A DNA stretch of 64,000 bases, taken from the NCBI RefSeq assembly GCF_030864355.1, contig NC_083395.1, positions 248,001 to 312,000 on the forward strand, given 5' to 3'. The DNA is from Cutaneotrichosporon cavernicola (lineage: Eukaryota > Basidiomycota > Tremellomycetes > Trichosporonales > Trichosporonaceae). The position numbers were made by a program, and so were the translations under genes. Positions 53,915 through 63,728 of this stretch are shown piece after piece (within the stretch, counting starts at the first letter, position 1; each line of letters opens with the position of its first letter). The notes under the pieces were generated by a model. It made no database searches. It had not been told where the DNA came from and saw only the letters and a list, made by a program, of their open reading frames with translations.

Positions 53915-54645
53915 TATGGCGAGAGCAGAGGAATAGTGGGGGAATAGGATTTGAGACAGCCAGCTTAAGTAGTATCTCCTCGCTCCTCGCCGCTCACTGC
54001 TATAAACAGCTTGTCCAGAATGTGTGTGCCAAGAGCGGACTATGATGCGGAAGCGAGAGGCATGGGTCAAGTTCCATACCGGAGAAGCGGCACAGCCCCA
54101 TCCACAGATCTTCCTCGTTGGCTGTTCCACCAAGACGATGAGTGGAGCTCACCCAACGCCGAATCACACCTCGGCGCGTTGCCTCTGAGCGGAAAGATTG
54201 TTCTCGGCTGAGTCAGGATGGATGCCAACGGAACTCGGAGCTCAGTTGGGTGCACAGCCATGGTCGCCGAGGAATGATGGCGTCACGGTTGCACAAGGCC
54301 AGTGAAGCGAGGGCAGCCTATAATCTATTCTAGTACATGTTCGAGTGCGCGTGGCTTGGCGGCATGTAAGCATGATATTGAGATGAAGATGAGAAGAAGA
54401 CAAGTAGAGTAAAATGATAATGTATGAGGTACTTTGTAATCGGTACTTTGTAATCAGCACTTTGTAATGCCAACTTCCGGTTAGGCAACGGCTATCTCCG
54501 AACCAGACCCGACCGGACCGGCATCCTATTGACCGAAGACCGATCCAATTCATCTCATCCTCATCCCATCCCCATCCCCATCCCCATTCTCATTCTCATT
54601 CTCACATCTCCCCTCCCACTCTCCCCTATACTCTACTCACACACA
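53915..54645. other. Intergenic, 0.73 kb
   Basis: Divergent upstream region of the lectin and the enoyl-CoA hydratase genes. (TAATCxGxACTTTG)3 near 54422-54470 and (CCCCAT/CATTCT)n at about 54560-54605 in the latter's leader. No gene supported. Confidence 0.55.
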
Positions 54646-55543
54646 ATGGCTGGCCCACCCGTCGTAATGGACTCGCCCGCGTCCGTGACAATCTCGCGTC
54701 CCGAAGAAAACGTCTGGGTCCTCAGTATGGAGCGTAAGCCCGACAACCGACTTTCTATGGAGATGCTCGCTCTCCTCGCGATCAGGCTGGACGAGATTGA
54801 GGCTGAGTGGCGGCAGAAGAACGAGGGCAAGGAGGATGCGGACAAGGTTGGCGGCGCGGTGGTTTTCGACTCGCACGTCCAGAAGTTCTGGAGTAATGGG
54901 TTCATTCCAGTCTTTCTGACTCGGCCGGGATTCAAGGACCGTGAGTCAAGCAGAGAGAATAACGACTGTTGTGGGCTGATCACAGAATACGTCACTCCCC
55001 TCCTCATTCGCATACTCAACTATCCGCTCGTGACTGTCGCCGCTATTTCCGGGCACTGTACGTTCAAACCCACCCACCCACCCACCCACCCTAACCCCAG
55101 GCTTCGCTGGCGGCATGCTCCTCGCCCTCACCTGCGACTTCCGCATCATGGGCACAAAGTCGGGCTGGATGAGCATGAACGAGCTGCTGATCGGCCTGCC
55201 CCTTCAAACCGGCTCGGGCGCAGTCCTGCGTGCCAAACTCACGCCCAATGTCCTCCGCGACACGATGATGGGTAAGCGCTGGACCGCACACGAGGCACAC
55301 GCAGCGGGCTTTGTCGACGAGACTGTCAGTAATGAGGAAGACCCCGCCGCCGTCACTGGGCGCGCGATCGAAGTCGCACAGGAACACCTTCCCAAGGTCG
55401 CTATGGGGGCTTGGGGCCAGATCAAGAAGGGCCTGTACTCTTGGGTCGGGGACACCATGCTCACCAACCCACCCGGTCTGTATCCGAAGGAGGAGGGCGT
55501 TGCGTTTTTCGACCGCCTGGAGAGACGCAAGGCCAACTTGTAG
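54646..55543 (+). CDS. Enoyl-CoA hydratase/isomerase ending KANL
   Basis: Three exons (54646-54940, 54986-55057, 55101-55543), 269 residues. Crotonase fold: VTISRPEENVWVLSMERKPD, KFWSNGFI (in place of the usual FSAGxDL), then VAAISGHCFAGGMLLALTCD with the oxyanion-hole glycines, MNELLIGLPL, and RDTMMGKRWTAHEAHAAGFV. The second oxyanion segment and lack of the usual double Glu suggest an isomerase-like or divergent member rather than a standard hydratase. The last four residues KANL match the noncanonical PTS1 known from catalase, so peroxisomal fatty-acid oxidation is likely. Intron 2 contains a (CCCA)n run. Fold certain, reaction uncertain. Confidence 0.88.
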
Positions 55544-55752
55544 CCAACTTGTAGTGGTCTGATGTGGCAGAAGTATTGTATGAAAAGAGCTGTGGGACAT
55601 GGAAACGAGGTACGGAGGTTGACAAGACCGATCCATGCACAATGTACGTGAAGGCTTTACTAGAGACCTCACGACTACGGGCTATGTTGAGAACATCGAT
55701 CACGACGGACAAAGCCGGATTCCTACCCCCGCTCACCTACACAGCCTCCACC

Positions 55753-55914
55753 CTACCGCATCACATACGAGCGAGCCGTCTCGAGCTTGAACACCTGACT
55801 GCCGACCTGGCACTCGTACTCCTCAAGAGTGAGGCTCCTGACGATGTCGGGGAAACGGCGTGAACGGCGCCTGGTTTCAACGTAGTCAACGAAGAGCTTG
55901 GGTGCATAGTTTGA
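55753..55914 (-). pseudogene. F-box-like family fragment, C-terminal end (a)
   Basis: About 50 codons in one frame, ending SLTLEEYECQVGSQVFKLET and a stop. This is the family tail seen in the intact copies. No F-box-like core is found within reach upstream on this strand. Confidence 0.65.
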
Positions 55915-56030
55915 ACATGTTCAACGCCAAGTGAGGGCGCAGGAGTCACATTCCTCACTCCATGTGAATGCATGGTACAGTACATCAACATTACAGATGT
56001 CGTACAATCGCCAGGCAGACGTAGGCGATG

Positions 56031-56165
56031 TTAGAGGACAAACGTCGGGTCGGTCTCGAGTGAGAACCGCTCGGATCCGAGCTCGGCCTCATATTCGTCG
56101 AGGGAGAGGAAACGGATCACGTCGTCCACCACTGGTCCGTGGACGTCTCGATGCGTGGGTGAGTC
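56031..56165 (-). pseudogene. F-box-like family fragment, C-terminal end (b)
   Basis: The frame ends VIRFLSLDEYEAELGSERFSLET and a stop, a near-perfect family tail close to that of copy 2. Upstream sequence loses similarity, so only the last ~40 codons remain. Confidence 0.7.
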
Positions 56166-56439
56166 TAGTCTGCAGTAGGTTGAAGAAGAGTGGGAGGAAT
56201 GGCAACAACGAGTTTGCGTTGCGTTGTCGTAAAGGAAGGATTCGCTCGACACCACAATGTCAACCCGTATCACGTGACATGACAAGTCATCTTCCCTACC
56301 AGCACTTTCAAATCACAACTGTCCATTCAACATTCACCGACGCCTTTAGCCATTCAACAGTCCTCTCCGCTGCACCGCTCAACAACCTTTGCGCTGTCAA
56401 GCAAGCATTGCCCGAACCCCATCTGTCACACGATTGCGG

Positions 56440-56587
56440 CAGTGTTGAATCACGCGCGCGGCGTTCAGGGGACCGGAGTTTCCAGTCTGGTTGGCAGTCG
56501 TATTGGCTCACCCTCGAGGAATCCAAGGCCGTGGTCGGTCCGAAGCAATTCTACTTCAAGACGGACGAGCATTACGTCCTGCGGTAG
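56440..56587 (+). pseudogene. F-box-like family fragment, C-terminal end (c)
   Basis: On the opposite strand to (a) and (b), the frame ends YWLTLEESKAVVGPKQFYFKT then DEHYVLR and a stop. The YFKTDE...LR end most resembles copy 5 (RFYTDESFFLK), 2 kb downstream. Confidence 0.65.
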
Positions 56588-57447
56588 TGTATCGGGCGCA
56601 GCAGGACCTCGCAAGTTGGTCACCTCGAGCGATTATGGCTACTCGTACAGCCTCGGCCCTGTCCCTGACGAAGAATGCCTACAGCGACAGTAGTGTCTGG
56701 GTCAACAATGGTCGGATGACAAGTTCGTGATGTTCACTACTCGGAAGTATGCATCCGGGTGCGGAAGAATCTGAAATCCCTCACCCTTTCTACAATGCGA
56801 CTATCGAGACTCTCCGACCAGAGACCGTCGTCATCTTCGCGCAGCGTATCAAGCTGTCCATCTTCAACGAGCTTGGCGTACCTACCTCTTACCTCCCGCT
56901 TCCTCAACCAATCTTTAACTCTTACACAGGGCTGTTTTCCGACAAGGCCACAACCTCCTCACACCAGTCCCGGAAGAAGACCACCCTCGTCATTGCTGAA
57001 TACATTGATTTGACTATTCTATACAAGCAAGATCGATCATCTTCAATACTTAACCTCGCTCCAAGGAAATTATAATAATTAAATTAACCTGCCGCTTTTA
57101 AACGAACCCATCCATACCATAATATAAGAGGCTAACAAGTATATTTTATTTATTAAATTGATCACTTCAAGCCCCGTGTAAGGATCCATATATCCTGGAT
57201 TGCGTGTGCATCCCCATGTTTATGTCATCCATTCCACGTCACAGTCTCACAGCTGACAGGAAGCCATTTCGGGCCCTGGCTACTTCGAATCGAGGTCGGC
57301 AGACCATTTAACTGTTGCGCCACTTACGCCACGTTTTGCGACCGCGCCACCGCGCCACCGGCCCCGCCTTCCTCTCTCCCTAATATAATGCTGCCATCAC
57401 TTGTCCCATTCACTTCCACTTCTACTTTCATTTCCATCCTACTCACC
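56588..57447. other. Intergenic with an AT-rich patch
   Basis: Unrecognised decayed-looking sequence to about 57060, then a sharply AT-rich patch (about 57060-57175) unlike the GC-rich surroundings, then GC-rich DNA with a tRNA-like fragment near 57265-57330. No gene supported. Confidence 0.55.
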
Positions 57448-58602
57448 ATGGACATCGGATACATCCTTTCAGAAGCGTCCCAGCCCGCTCTCCCCAAAGC
57501 GACAGACTCTCACGCCCCCGTGATTGATCATCTTCGCTATCCCCACATCTTCGAACAGATCTTCCAGCAGGCCGAGTACCCCGCACTCGTAAGCTTCAGG
57601 GCGACGTGCCACAGCCTCCGCGAGCGGGTTGACAGGCGCCTCTCGGCTCATCTCTTGGTCCTCGCAGGGGGGATGCACATCTTGACAATGGGCCGACATG
57701 CCGTCCCATCCCTTGCCATCAATCGCCCAGGCCACGAGTGGTCTAATCCCAAGAGGGCGAGGTTCCTGCTATCCCGGACGCAGGTGGTTGATTACGTCGG
57801 CTCCTTCAACTTTCCTACTCACCTGGAGAGCGTTATGGACGATTTGAGGCCCACCTTTGCACGTGTATGGGGGGAGACAGAGGGCAATCGATTGCCGTCC
57901 TCGATTGACACACTCGTTGTCTTTGGCTGGAGCTCTCCGTGCCGTGCCACCGGAAGGCACTATCGGTGGCATCACAGAGAAATGCCCTTCCTGTCCCGCA
58001 GATGGCGCAACCCTATCTTGTCCACCGTGAACCTCGACCCCACCACCATGGTCCTCAACCTCTCCATCAGCGGCAAGAGGAGCATGAATACGGTCAGCGA
58101 ACTCATGCCCAGCCTAGGTAGTGAAGGTGTCAGGGACATTGTTATTATCATCCACTGCTCGGAGGGTCGGGCTTTCTACCAGGAAGATTCAGAGGGAGAT
58201 CAAGAGGAACCTCCAGGATCAGATATTGTAGCCGTCAAGGATCTGGAAACGATCCTCCGCTTTATCAAGTCCAGGTGGCTCACTTCCCCCACCACCCCGC
58301 GCATCATCATCGTCGACTTGCATCTTATCTCTCCCGACGAGCCAAAGAGGGGTTTCCTCAGGAGGGCACTCCGCGACTACGCTCGGTTGCGAGCAGGAGA
58401 CTGCCCCGAACCGAGTGACATTTGGGACGGCCCCGAACCGAGTGACATTGAGTTCTACAACCAGTCCCCTGGCAACGTGGTTTCCAAAGCGTTCTCGCTA
58501 CCAGACGATTCCATCACGCTCATGTCGAAACAGGAGTACAGTGCGCAGATTGGCCAGGAGCGGTTCCGCTTCTACACTGACGAGTCGTTCTTCCTCAAGT
58601 AG
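57448..58602 (+). CDS. F-box-like family protein, copy 5
   Basis: Single-exon gene for 384 residues. Start taken at ATG 57448 after CTCACC; an upstream in-frame ATG would add 20 hydrophobic/Thr residues. Core: YPHIFEQIFQQAEYPALVSF then RATCHSLRERVDRRLSAHLL. The Trp of the usual C..W..R is replaced by Leu, so this is a divergent core. The tail is LMSKQEYSAQIGQERFRFYT. Near 58404-58450 a 27-bp unit is tandemly duplicated (PEPSDIWDG / PEPSDIEF). An acidic loop (about 245-265) interrupts the middle. It flanks the fragment graveyard on one side and a decayed copy on the other. Confidence 0.77.
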   Translation: MDIGYILSEASQPALPKATDSHAPVIDHLRYPHIFEQIFQQAEYPALVSFRATCHSLRERVDRRLSAHLLVLAGGMHILTMGRHAVPSLAINRPGHEWSNPKRARFLLSRTQVVDYVGSFNFPTHLESVMDDLRPTFARVWGETEGNRLPSSIDTLVVFGWSSPCRATGRHYRWHHREMPFLSRRWRNPILSTVNLDPTTMVLNLSISGKRSMNTVSELMPSLGSEGVRDIVIIIHCSEGRAFYQEDSEGDQEEPPGSDIVAVKDLETILRFIKSRWLTSPTTPRIIIVDLHLISPDEPKRGFLRRALRDYARLRAGDCPEPSDIWDGPEPSDIEFYNQSPGNVVSKAFSLPDDSITLMSKQEYSAQIGQERFRFYTDESFFLK

Positions 58603-58845
58603 GCGAGGTGGGTCCACTTCTAGGGCGATTGCTGACGGTCAGATACATGATGTTGCGAGGCGTTGACCTCCCATCTTCCGCGTGTCGCATTCCCATCATT
58701 ACCCGGACCTATCTACCCCCGGCTCCTTCTGAATCAATCGCTTTCACCAGCATATGGATGCGCTCCCCAACCCCTATTCCAGGCTTCATTCTATTCCCAA
58801 CTTGTATTCATTGAGCACTACCGCGTGAGGGTCATATACTGTACC

Positions 58846-60055
58846 ATGCCCATCTTATCAGACACCACACTCTCTCACTCTCGCGGTGTCGCCTCCCGCT
58901 CGGATCTCGCCCGTCCCCATGATGACGAGGACGCCTCGCAAGGCGCATCACCTTCGATCCCGACCAACGATGCCACCGCCGCCATCCACCTCCTGGCGGA
59001 CACCGCGATCAAGGACATCCAACCGCTACTCCTGTAACTCTTGATTCCCTAGCCTACCCTCACATTATGAACCGCATCATCGATTTCGCTTCAAAGCCCG
59101 CCCTCCTCTCGCTTCGTGCCGTTAGCACAAAGTATCGGAATCGCGTTCATGACATCCTTGCTCGCCACCTGATTATGCGAGCGGCAGTGACCCCGAGTTC
59201 TTCACCATGCATGGCGACCGACACCCTGGTCTCACCGTGTTCGGACTGGTCACCGACGGCCCCTTGGGTGACGCGTTCAGGTGGAACAAGGCTCTCTGGG
59301 AGGACCAGCCTCCGCGCTGGCAGCCTCGCGACCAAGATATCCTCGAACATGTGCCGGTCATGGACTATACCGGGCCCAGCGGGGAGGACTGCATGATCGA
59401 TCACCGGAGCTCTGAAGACGAGCAGAGTACTGGAGGCAGCGATGCCACTGCCGACGACAAGCAGGCCACAGGAGGTAGCGATGCCTCTGGCGACGACGAC
59501 CTGAGTACCGGAAGCATCGACGCCATCAGCGACGGCGAGCAGACTGGAGGCAACGACGGGACTGAGGGCGAGCAGACTGGAGGTAACAACGTCTCTGGTG
59601 ACGAGCAGACTGTAGGAGGCCGGGAGATTGCTGGCGACGATTTGGAGGACGACTACTATCCATTCGCTGTCGGCTTCGATCTCCCAGAACCGACGACGGC
59701 CGAGTGGCTCAAGACGGTCTGTCTGTCGTTCAAGAGGCTTTCAGTCGCACTCGTGTGGCATGGCGTCGACCTCGACCTCTTTTTCAGCTGGCTTCCTGTT
59801 CCGACTCTGGTTGTGTTTGCGTGGCTGTCGCAGGAGAGATGGGAGCCTCAAAACCCATCGCTGCTCGCCAAGTCCAACGGCGGCGGCACGGCGGGCCACA
59901 TTATCCCAGCGAAGAGCGGCTTCGGGAGACGGACAAGCCTTTCCACCATTGTTGTGAACATTCCCATCGGATACACTGGTCGCCTAGCGCTAGGAGCGAG
60001 GTGTAAAGTAGACTTGTATGTTGTAATGAGGTATGGAGAGAATGCAGAAACGTAA
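58846..60055 (+). pseudogene. Decayed F-box-like copy with an acidic repeat insert
   Basis: Three frames are needed to follow the family. The first starts at ATG 58846 and stops at 59037. The core SLAYPHIMNRIIDFASKPAL and SLRAVSTKYRNRVHDILARH lies in the next frame. From about 59185 the remainder (HPGLTVFGLVTDGPLGDAFR...) lies in a third. A degenerate ~14-residue repeat rich in Gly/Ser/Thr/Asp (TGGSDATADD type) sits at 59406-59640. No family C-terminal tail is found. No splice signals of normal size fix the shifts, so I call it a pseudogene; the open 282-codon part from 59207 could still be expressed. Confidence 0.62.
59406..59640 (+). repeat. Degenerate ~40-bp coding repeat
   Basis: About five diverged units encoding QxTGGxDxxxxD; acidic and Gly/Thr-rich, inserted in the decayed F-box-like copy. 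Confidence 0.7.
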
Positions 60056-62025
60056 ATACGGGACTGCGGGTTTTATCGAACTTGGGTGCCGGGGCGTACG
60101 GACCATCCAACATTGTCGACCATCTTTGAAGGATGGTGACGATGGAGGATGGACGCGAGTGCGGAAACGACTGGTGTGGCGTGGCTGACCGTGGTTGGCT
60201 CTTTCTGCAATACGATGGCGATTGTAAGAGCGCTAGTTCCACCGAGGTCACGTGACAGATGTTGCCAGTGGCACCAGAATGGTGATCGTTACCAACCCAC
60301 AGAGGTAATAAAAACTTCCAACTTGTCGCACAGTGTGCTGTTGACCTCGAGGAGGATTCCCCGTGCTGGAACCAGTTCAAATCTAGAATGCGTTTCACCA
60401 CCACACATCCCGGGTTTCCAAGAGTTTCCATCTTTTCAACTTTTCTCCTCCGATGCAATGTAGCCTCTTGGGCTCGATAAAGGTACCGAGGAGGTACATT
60501 GCGGCTAGTCTATCGTGAACAATCGTTCAACCACCGTTTCGCCCCTTCTCATTCCGTCAACCCCCCGACGCAGGCTGATACACTGCCTAAAGGCCCTCCA
60601 GCTCTAGAGACTGCTTAGCGCTTGGCCTCTGGCACTTGACAAGCCAAGTACTTACCCATGAGACCTGGGTCGAGCTCAGCATGTCCAGTGCTCATGTCCC
60701 TTAACACCTCCACTCCTCTCTTCCACGCCGTACCATATCTGTAGTCCTGAGTAAATGGCGGCGCAGTAGAGTGTTTCGGATCACGCCTTGGCTTTCTTCT
60801 GGGTCACGTGACTTTTTGCATCGGAACGATCCATGTGCACTGCGGTGTACGCCTGATACAAAACTCCCACCAACATACTGATATCTTGCGGTCCTTGTTG
60901 CTCTACCCCATGTGATCTATTGCCATACCTCACTATCTCGTGTGAGCAAGCCACGGCCCGTCCAGGCCTGCAGATCCAGAGTTAGTGGTGCAGACCGCTA
61001 AGGTTGGGCACGAGAAAGTGCCGAAATGCCTCTCATGATACTGTCCAGGCGCAATGAAGGCTCCAGCAGGCTTTTGTGACCGAAATGCGCCCTCTCGAGC
61101 CGATTCTAAATTTGCCCTCCGATTCCCAACCCGCGCAGCTTCGAAGGGCGTGATAAATGACTATCCGGCGGAGCAGTCCTTCGCGATGGAGGTAGGTGGT
61201 ATCCGACTTGCACCCATGCTGGCCGATCCCATTGCTTCCGCCACCTGCAACGAGGATGTAAATCACCGCACCCTGCGCCCGCATCGATTCCTACGCCAAT
61301 TCTGACAACAGAGCCGGACTCATGGTTATTGGCTGTGCTATTCTAGATATTTAGAACCCCTCCAAACCCAGTTCTTGGCAAAATCGTGTTTTTCTCGTCT
61401 TCTCGCATCTCGCTCACCGTACGGCTGATAAAACCACCCTCGTCCAATGCATAATTTGGCAGCAGGCGGTCTCTGGGTTCATAGGCCGAGTCTCGGTATG
61501 GGTGCAGTTGAGAAAACTTGGAATTTTGGAGTACCACACATCGGGCCTCCACTTTATGGGAGGTCGTCAACGAGTGAAGAACTCGGCTGCATGTGTTTGA
61601 CCGCTCTGAGGTGTCCAGTACTTATGTGATAGTGCAGGAAGGTGTAGTTTGGGCATTCATCCCGTCGACCGCGGTACGGCGTGACTAAGGACACGAGGCA
61701 CTCGCGCCACATGGGAGCCGCTGCTCCCAGTCGCACGACTGGGTTGCAACAATGCTAAACATGGCTCTCCTTCTGGGAGCGTGCGAAGATATGACGAATT
61801 CGTTGAGAGTCACATCTTGATGTGTGCGAAAGGTCCTCGCATTCTCCCACGCCCACAATTCCTCTGTGCCCCAAAGTGTGAAGCTGGGATCTGCCCCACG
61901 ACCCGATATCCGTGTCAGATGAGGATATAAACCTCACCTCGACGCTCTGCATCCACATCAAACCTCCTCCTCTCCTCAGTCTCCACACCGACACCCAACC
62001 CAACAACCAACACCAACAACTAACA
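60056..62025. other. 2 kb intergenic stretch
   Basis: No frame with local codon bias or domain. The last 100 bp contain the promoter of the LEA/SMP-like gene. Otherwise nothing recognised. Confidence 0.55.
61925..61931 (+). promoter_or_regulatory. Likely TATA box of the LEA/SMP-like gene
   Basis: ATATAAA about 95 bp before the start codon, followed by a CT/CAAC-rich leader. A TATA box suits an inducible stress gene. Confidence 0.5.
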
Positions 62026-62360
62026 ATGTCGCCCAAGCAGACCCCCCAGCAGGCCCAGCAGGCCCAGCAGGCCCAGCAGGCTCAGCAGGCCCAGCAGGCC
62101 CAGCAGACCCCCGAGCAGGCCCAGCAGGCCCAGCAGGCCCAAGCTCACCACCAGTCCAAGGCCCCCCAGCTCATGACGGGTTCCGACGCCTCGCGTATCC
62201 AGGACACGCAGGTGAGTTCGCCCAGTTCCCAAAGCGCTCACTCCAGGCCAAGGCCGGCGGCGACATGGGTCCCGGTGGCTTCGCCCACCGCGCGGCGGCG
62301 GCTGGTGAAAAGAACGACCAGGCCCGGGCCGCCAAGGGCGACGGCCAGGCCAAGAAGTAG
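62026..62360 (+). CDS. Small LEA/seed-maturation-like protein with QQA repeats
   Basis: Two exons (62026-62211, 62247-62360), 99 residues, one 35-nt intron. The first half is almost pure Gln-Gln-Ala repeats (bases about 62045-62145). The second half reads SDASRIQDTQ|AKAGGDMGPGGFAHRAAAAG and ends KGDGQAKK, the pattern of seed-maturation (SMP)/LEA-type repeats found in many small fungal stress proteins. Without splicing the second half is lost. It is very hydrophilic, with no signal peptide. Likely role: protecting cellular components during drying, heat or stationary phase. The SMP resemblance is short (about 25 residues), so the call is moderate. Confidence 0.75.
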
Positions 62361-62985
62361 GCAGACGCCAAAGGCCACAGACAGGGGCTAGGAGTACAGA
62401 ATAGGAGTGTAGCCCAAAGTCTGCAAGTTCGTTGTGATGAATTGTGTGAGGCGACTTGTTTGGGCCGTGAGTAGAAGGTCATCGGAGGGTCCATGTGCTG
62501 TGACACGGCGGTAATTTTCCAGATGGTTTGCTGTGGCTTGTGTCACCGTGTTCCGTTACCAGGCTTCCATCGCGATGAGCAACACGGCGAAGGGTGATGA
62601 CAAGCTTGGTCACTTCTAGCCTTGTACAAGTTGCGCGTCTGGTCGGCGCGATGACCAGATTTCACGCCGGCACCAAATATGGCGGTGCACACATCTGACA
62701 GCGGTGGCGGTGCCCCCGACATGGGGAGCGAGTGTGAGAAGAGGATCAGGTCACAGTAGCCCAGACGGAGCCACGTCAACCTGGTAACGAGGACCATAGA
62801 GGCAGCGCCTGTCTCCACGGCAAGAAGTAGTTGCGACTGTAGGCGGTGGTTTAATTTGCTGGCCCATGTTCGCTATGAATACGTGGCATGTTCTGTGGAT
62901 GATATAGCGTCATTCCAATGAGATGGCGAGACGACAGATAACGAGCGAGGCACAGTCTAAAACCACCTGGTTCTGTACGCGAACC
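62361..62985. other. Intergenic, 0.6 kb
   Basis: Between the LEA/SMP-like gene and tRNA-Ser. No gene or repeat seen. Confidence 0.55.
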
Positions 62986-62989
62986 AAAA
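62986..62989 (-). terminator. Pol III terminator of tRNA-Ser
   Basis: Four T residues on the minus strand, 6 nt past the tRNA 3' end. Confidence 0.6.
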
Positions 62990-62994
62990 TGTTT

Positions 62995-63093
62995 CGACAA
63001 CTGCATGATTCGAACATGCGCTCCCGAAGGAAATTGATCGCTGTCTGCTTAGACCATTCGAGTCAATCGCGTTAACCACTCCGCCAAGTTGCC
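62995..63093 (-). tRNA. tRNA-Ser(CGA) with an 18-nt intron
   Basis: A class II tRNA folds cleanly. The acceptor stem is GGCAACT with AGTTGTC (one G-U pair) and a G discriminator. The D-arm is GGCGGAGTGGTTAACGC. The anticodon stem is ATTGA/TCAAT around CTCGAA...A, with anticodon CGA at 63058-63060. A long variable arm (TTCCTTCGGGAGC) and T-arm GCATG-TTCGAAT-CATGC follow. An 18-nt intron (63039-63056) sits one base 3' of the anticodon, the standard place; tRNA-Ser(CGA) of other fungi also carries an intron there. CCA is not encoded. It reads UCG codons, which are common in the genes here. Confidence 0.93.
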
Positions 63094-63503
63094 CGTTGGA
63101 TTTCCAAGCGTTCGGTAAGAATATAAGGGGCTGGCGGAAGACGGCCTAGCGGGACCACTGTGAAAGAGGACAAGGGCTTGGGAATGAGCAGACTTTGAAG
63201 CCACGTACGTGTCGAGAGTGTGCTTTGCCCGATTGGAGGGATGAGAACCTGGGAGCCTCCCTGCCGATGATGCCACGACGCTGGGAGTGCGGGAACAGGA
63301 TTACGCGACATTGTGTGTAATCTGCGTGAAAGGCCCGCAGAGCGTTATATCGCGCAAGCATGTTCGTGCTGCGTGTGACTCGGCCGCTCCTCTGCTCACA
63401 CCCGAGTCGGTCGGGAACAAGTCCGCGGCAAGGGTATATCTACCCACGGCTCACCTGAAGCGACCACTCCTAGCGCACTGCTCCCCACCAACCCACCAAC
63501 ACA
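63094..63503. other. Intergenic, upstream of the small 63504 frame
   Basis: Contains ATATAAGGGG at about 63119-63128 (TATA plus an STRE-like AGGGG) but 375 bp from the next ATG. No gene seen. Confidence 0.45.
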
Positions 63504-63728
63504 ATGTCCAAGGACAAGAACAGCAAGCAGGGCTCGCAGGGAAGTCTGGACAGGTGAGCACTCGACTCCAGCCTCTTCCTCTAATCTCACCTCCAAAGAG
63601 CCTGTGATTCGAGCTGAACCCAGTCCAAGAGTGGCCAGGATTAGCCCAAGGCCAGTGGCGACAAGCCAGAAAACAAGGGCAGCGGGGAGAGTAAGCAGAA
63701 TGACAGTGGTGGCAAGGCCAAGAAGTAG
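63504..63728 (+). pseudogene. Small hydrophilic stress-protein-like gene, probably decayed
   Basis: ATG after an ACCAACACA leader like that of the gene at 62026. Exon-like start MSKDKNSKQGSQGSLD is followed by a good intron (63556-63622, GTGAGC...CTGAACCCAG). The next stretch encodes SGDKPENKGSGESKQN and ends GGKAKK in one frame, matching the style of the LEA-like gene. That frame is reached only with a one-base shift and an in-frame TAG near 63641. Either the small gene is truncated, it uses another acceptor, or it is a dying paralogue. Not certain that it is expressed. Confidence 0.35.

Noticed and set aside
57265..57340. A second tRNA gene
   Set aside because: Box A-like and box B-like words are present but acceptor and T-stem do not pair; at most a relic.
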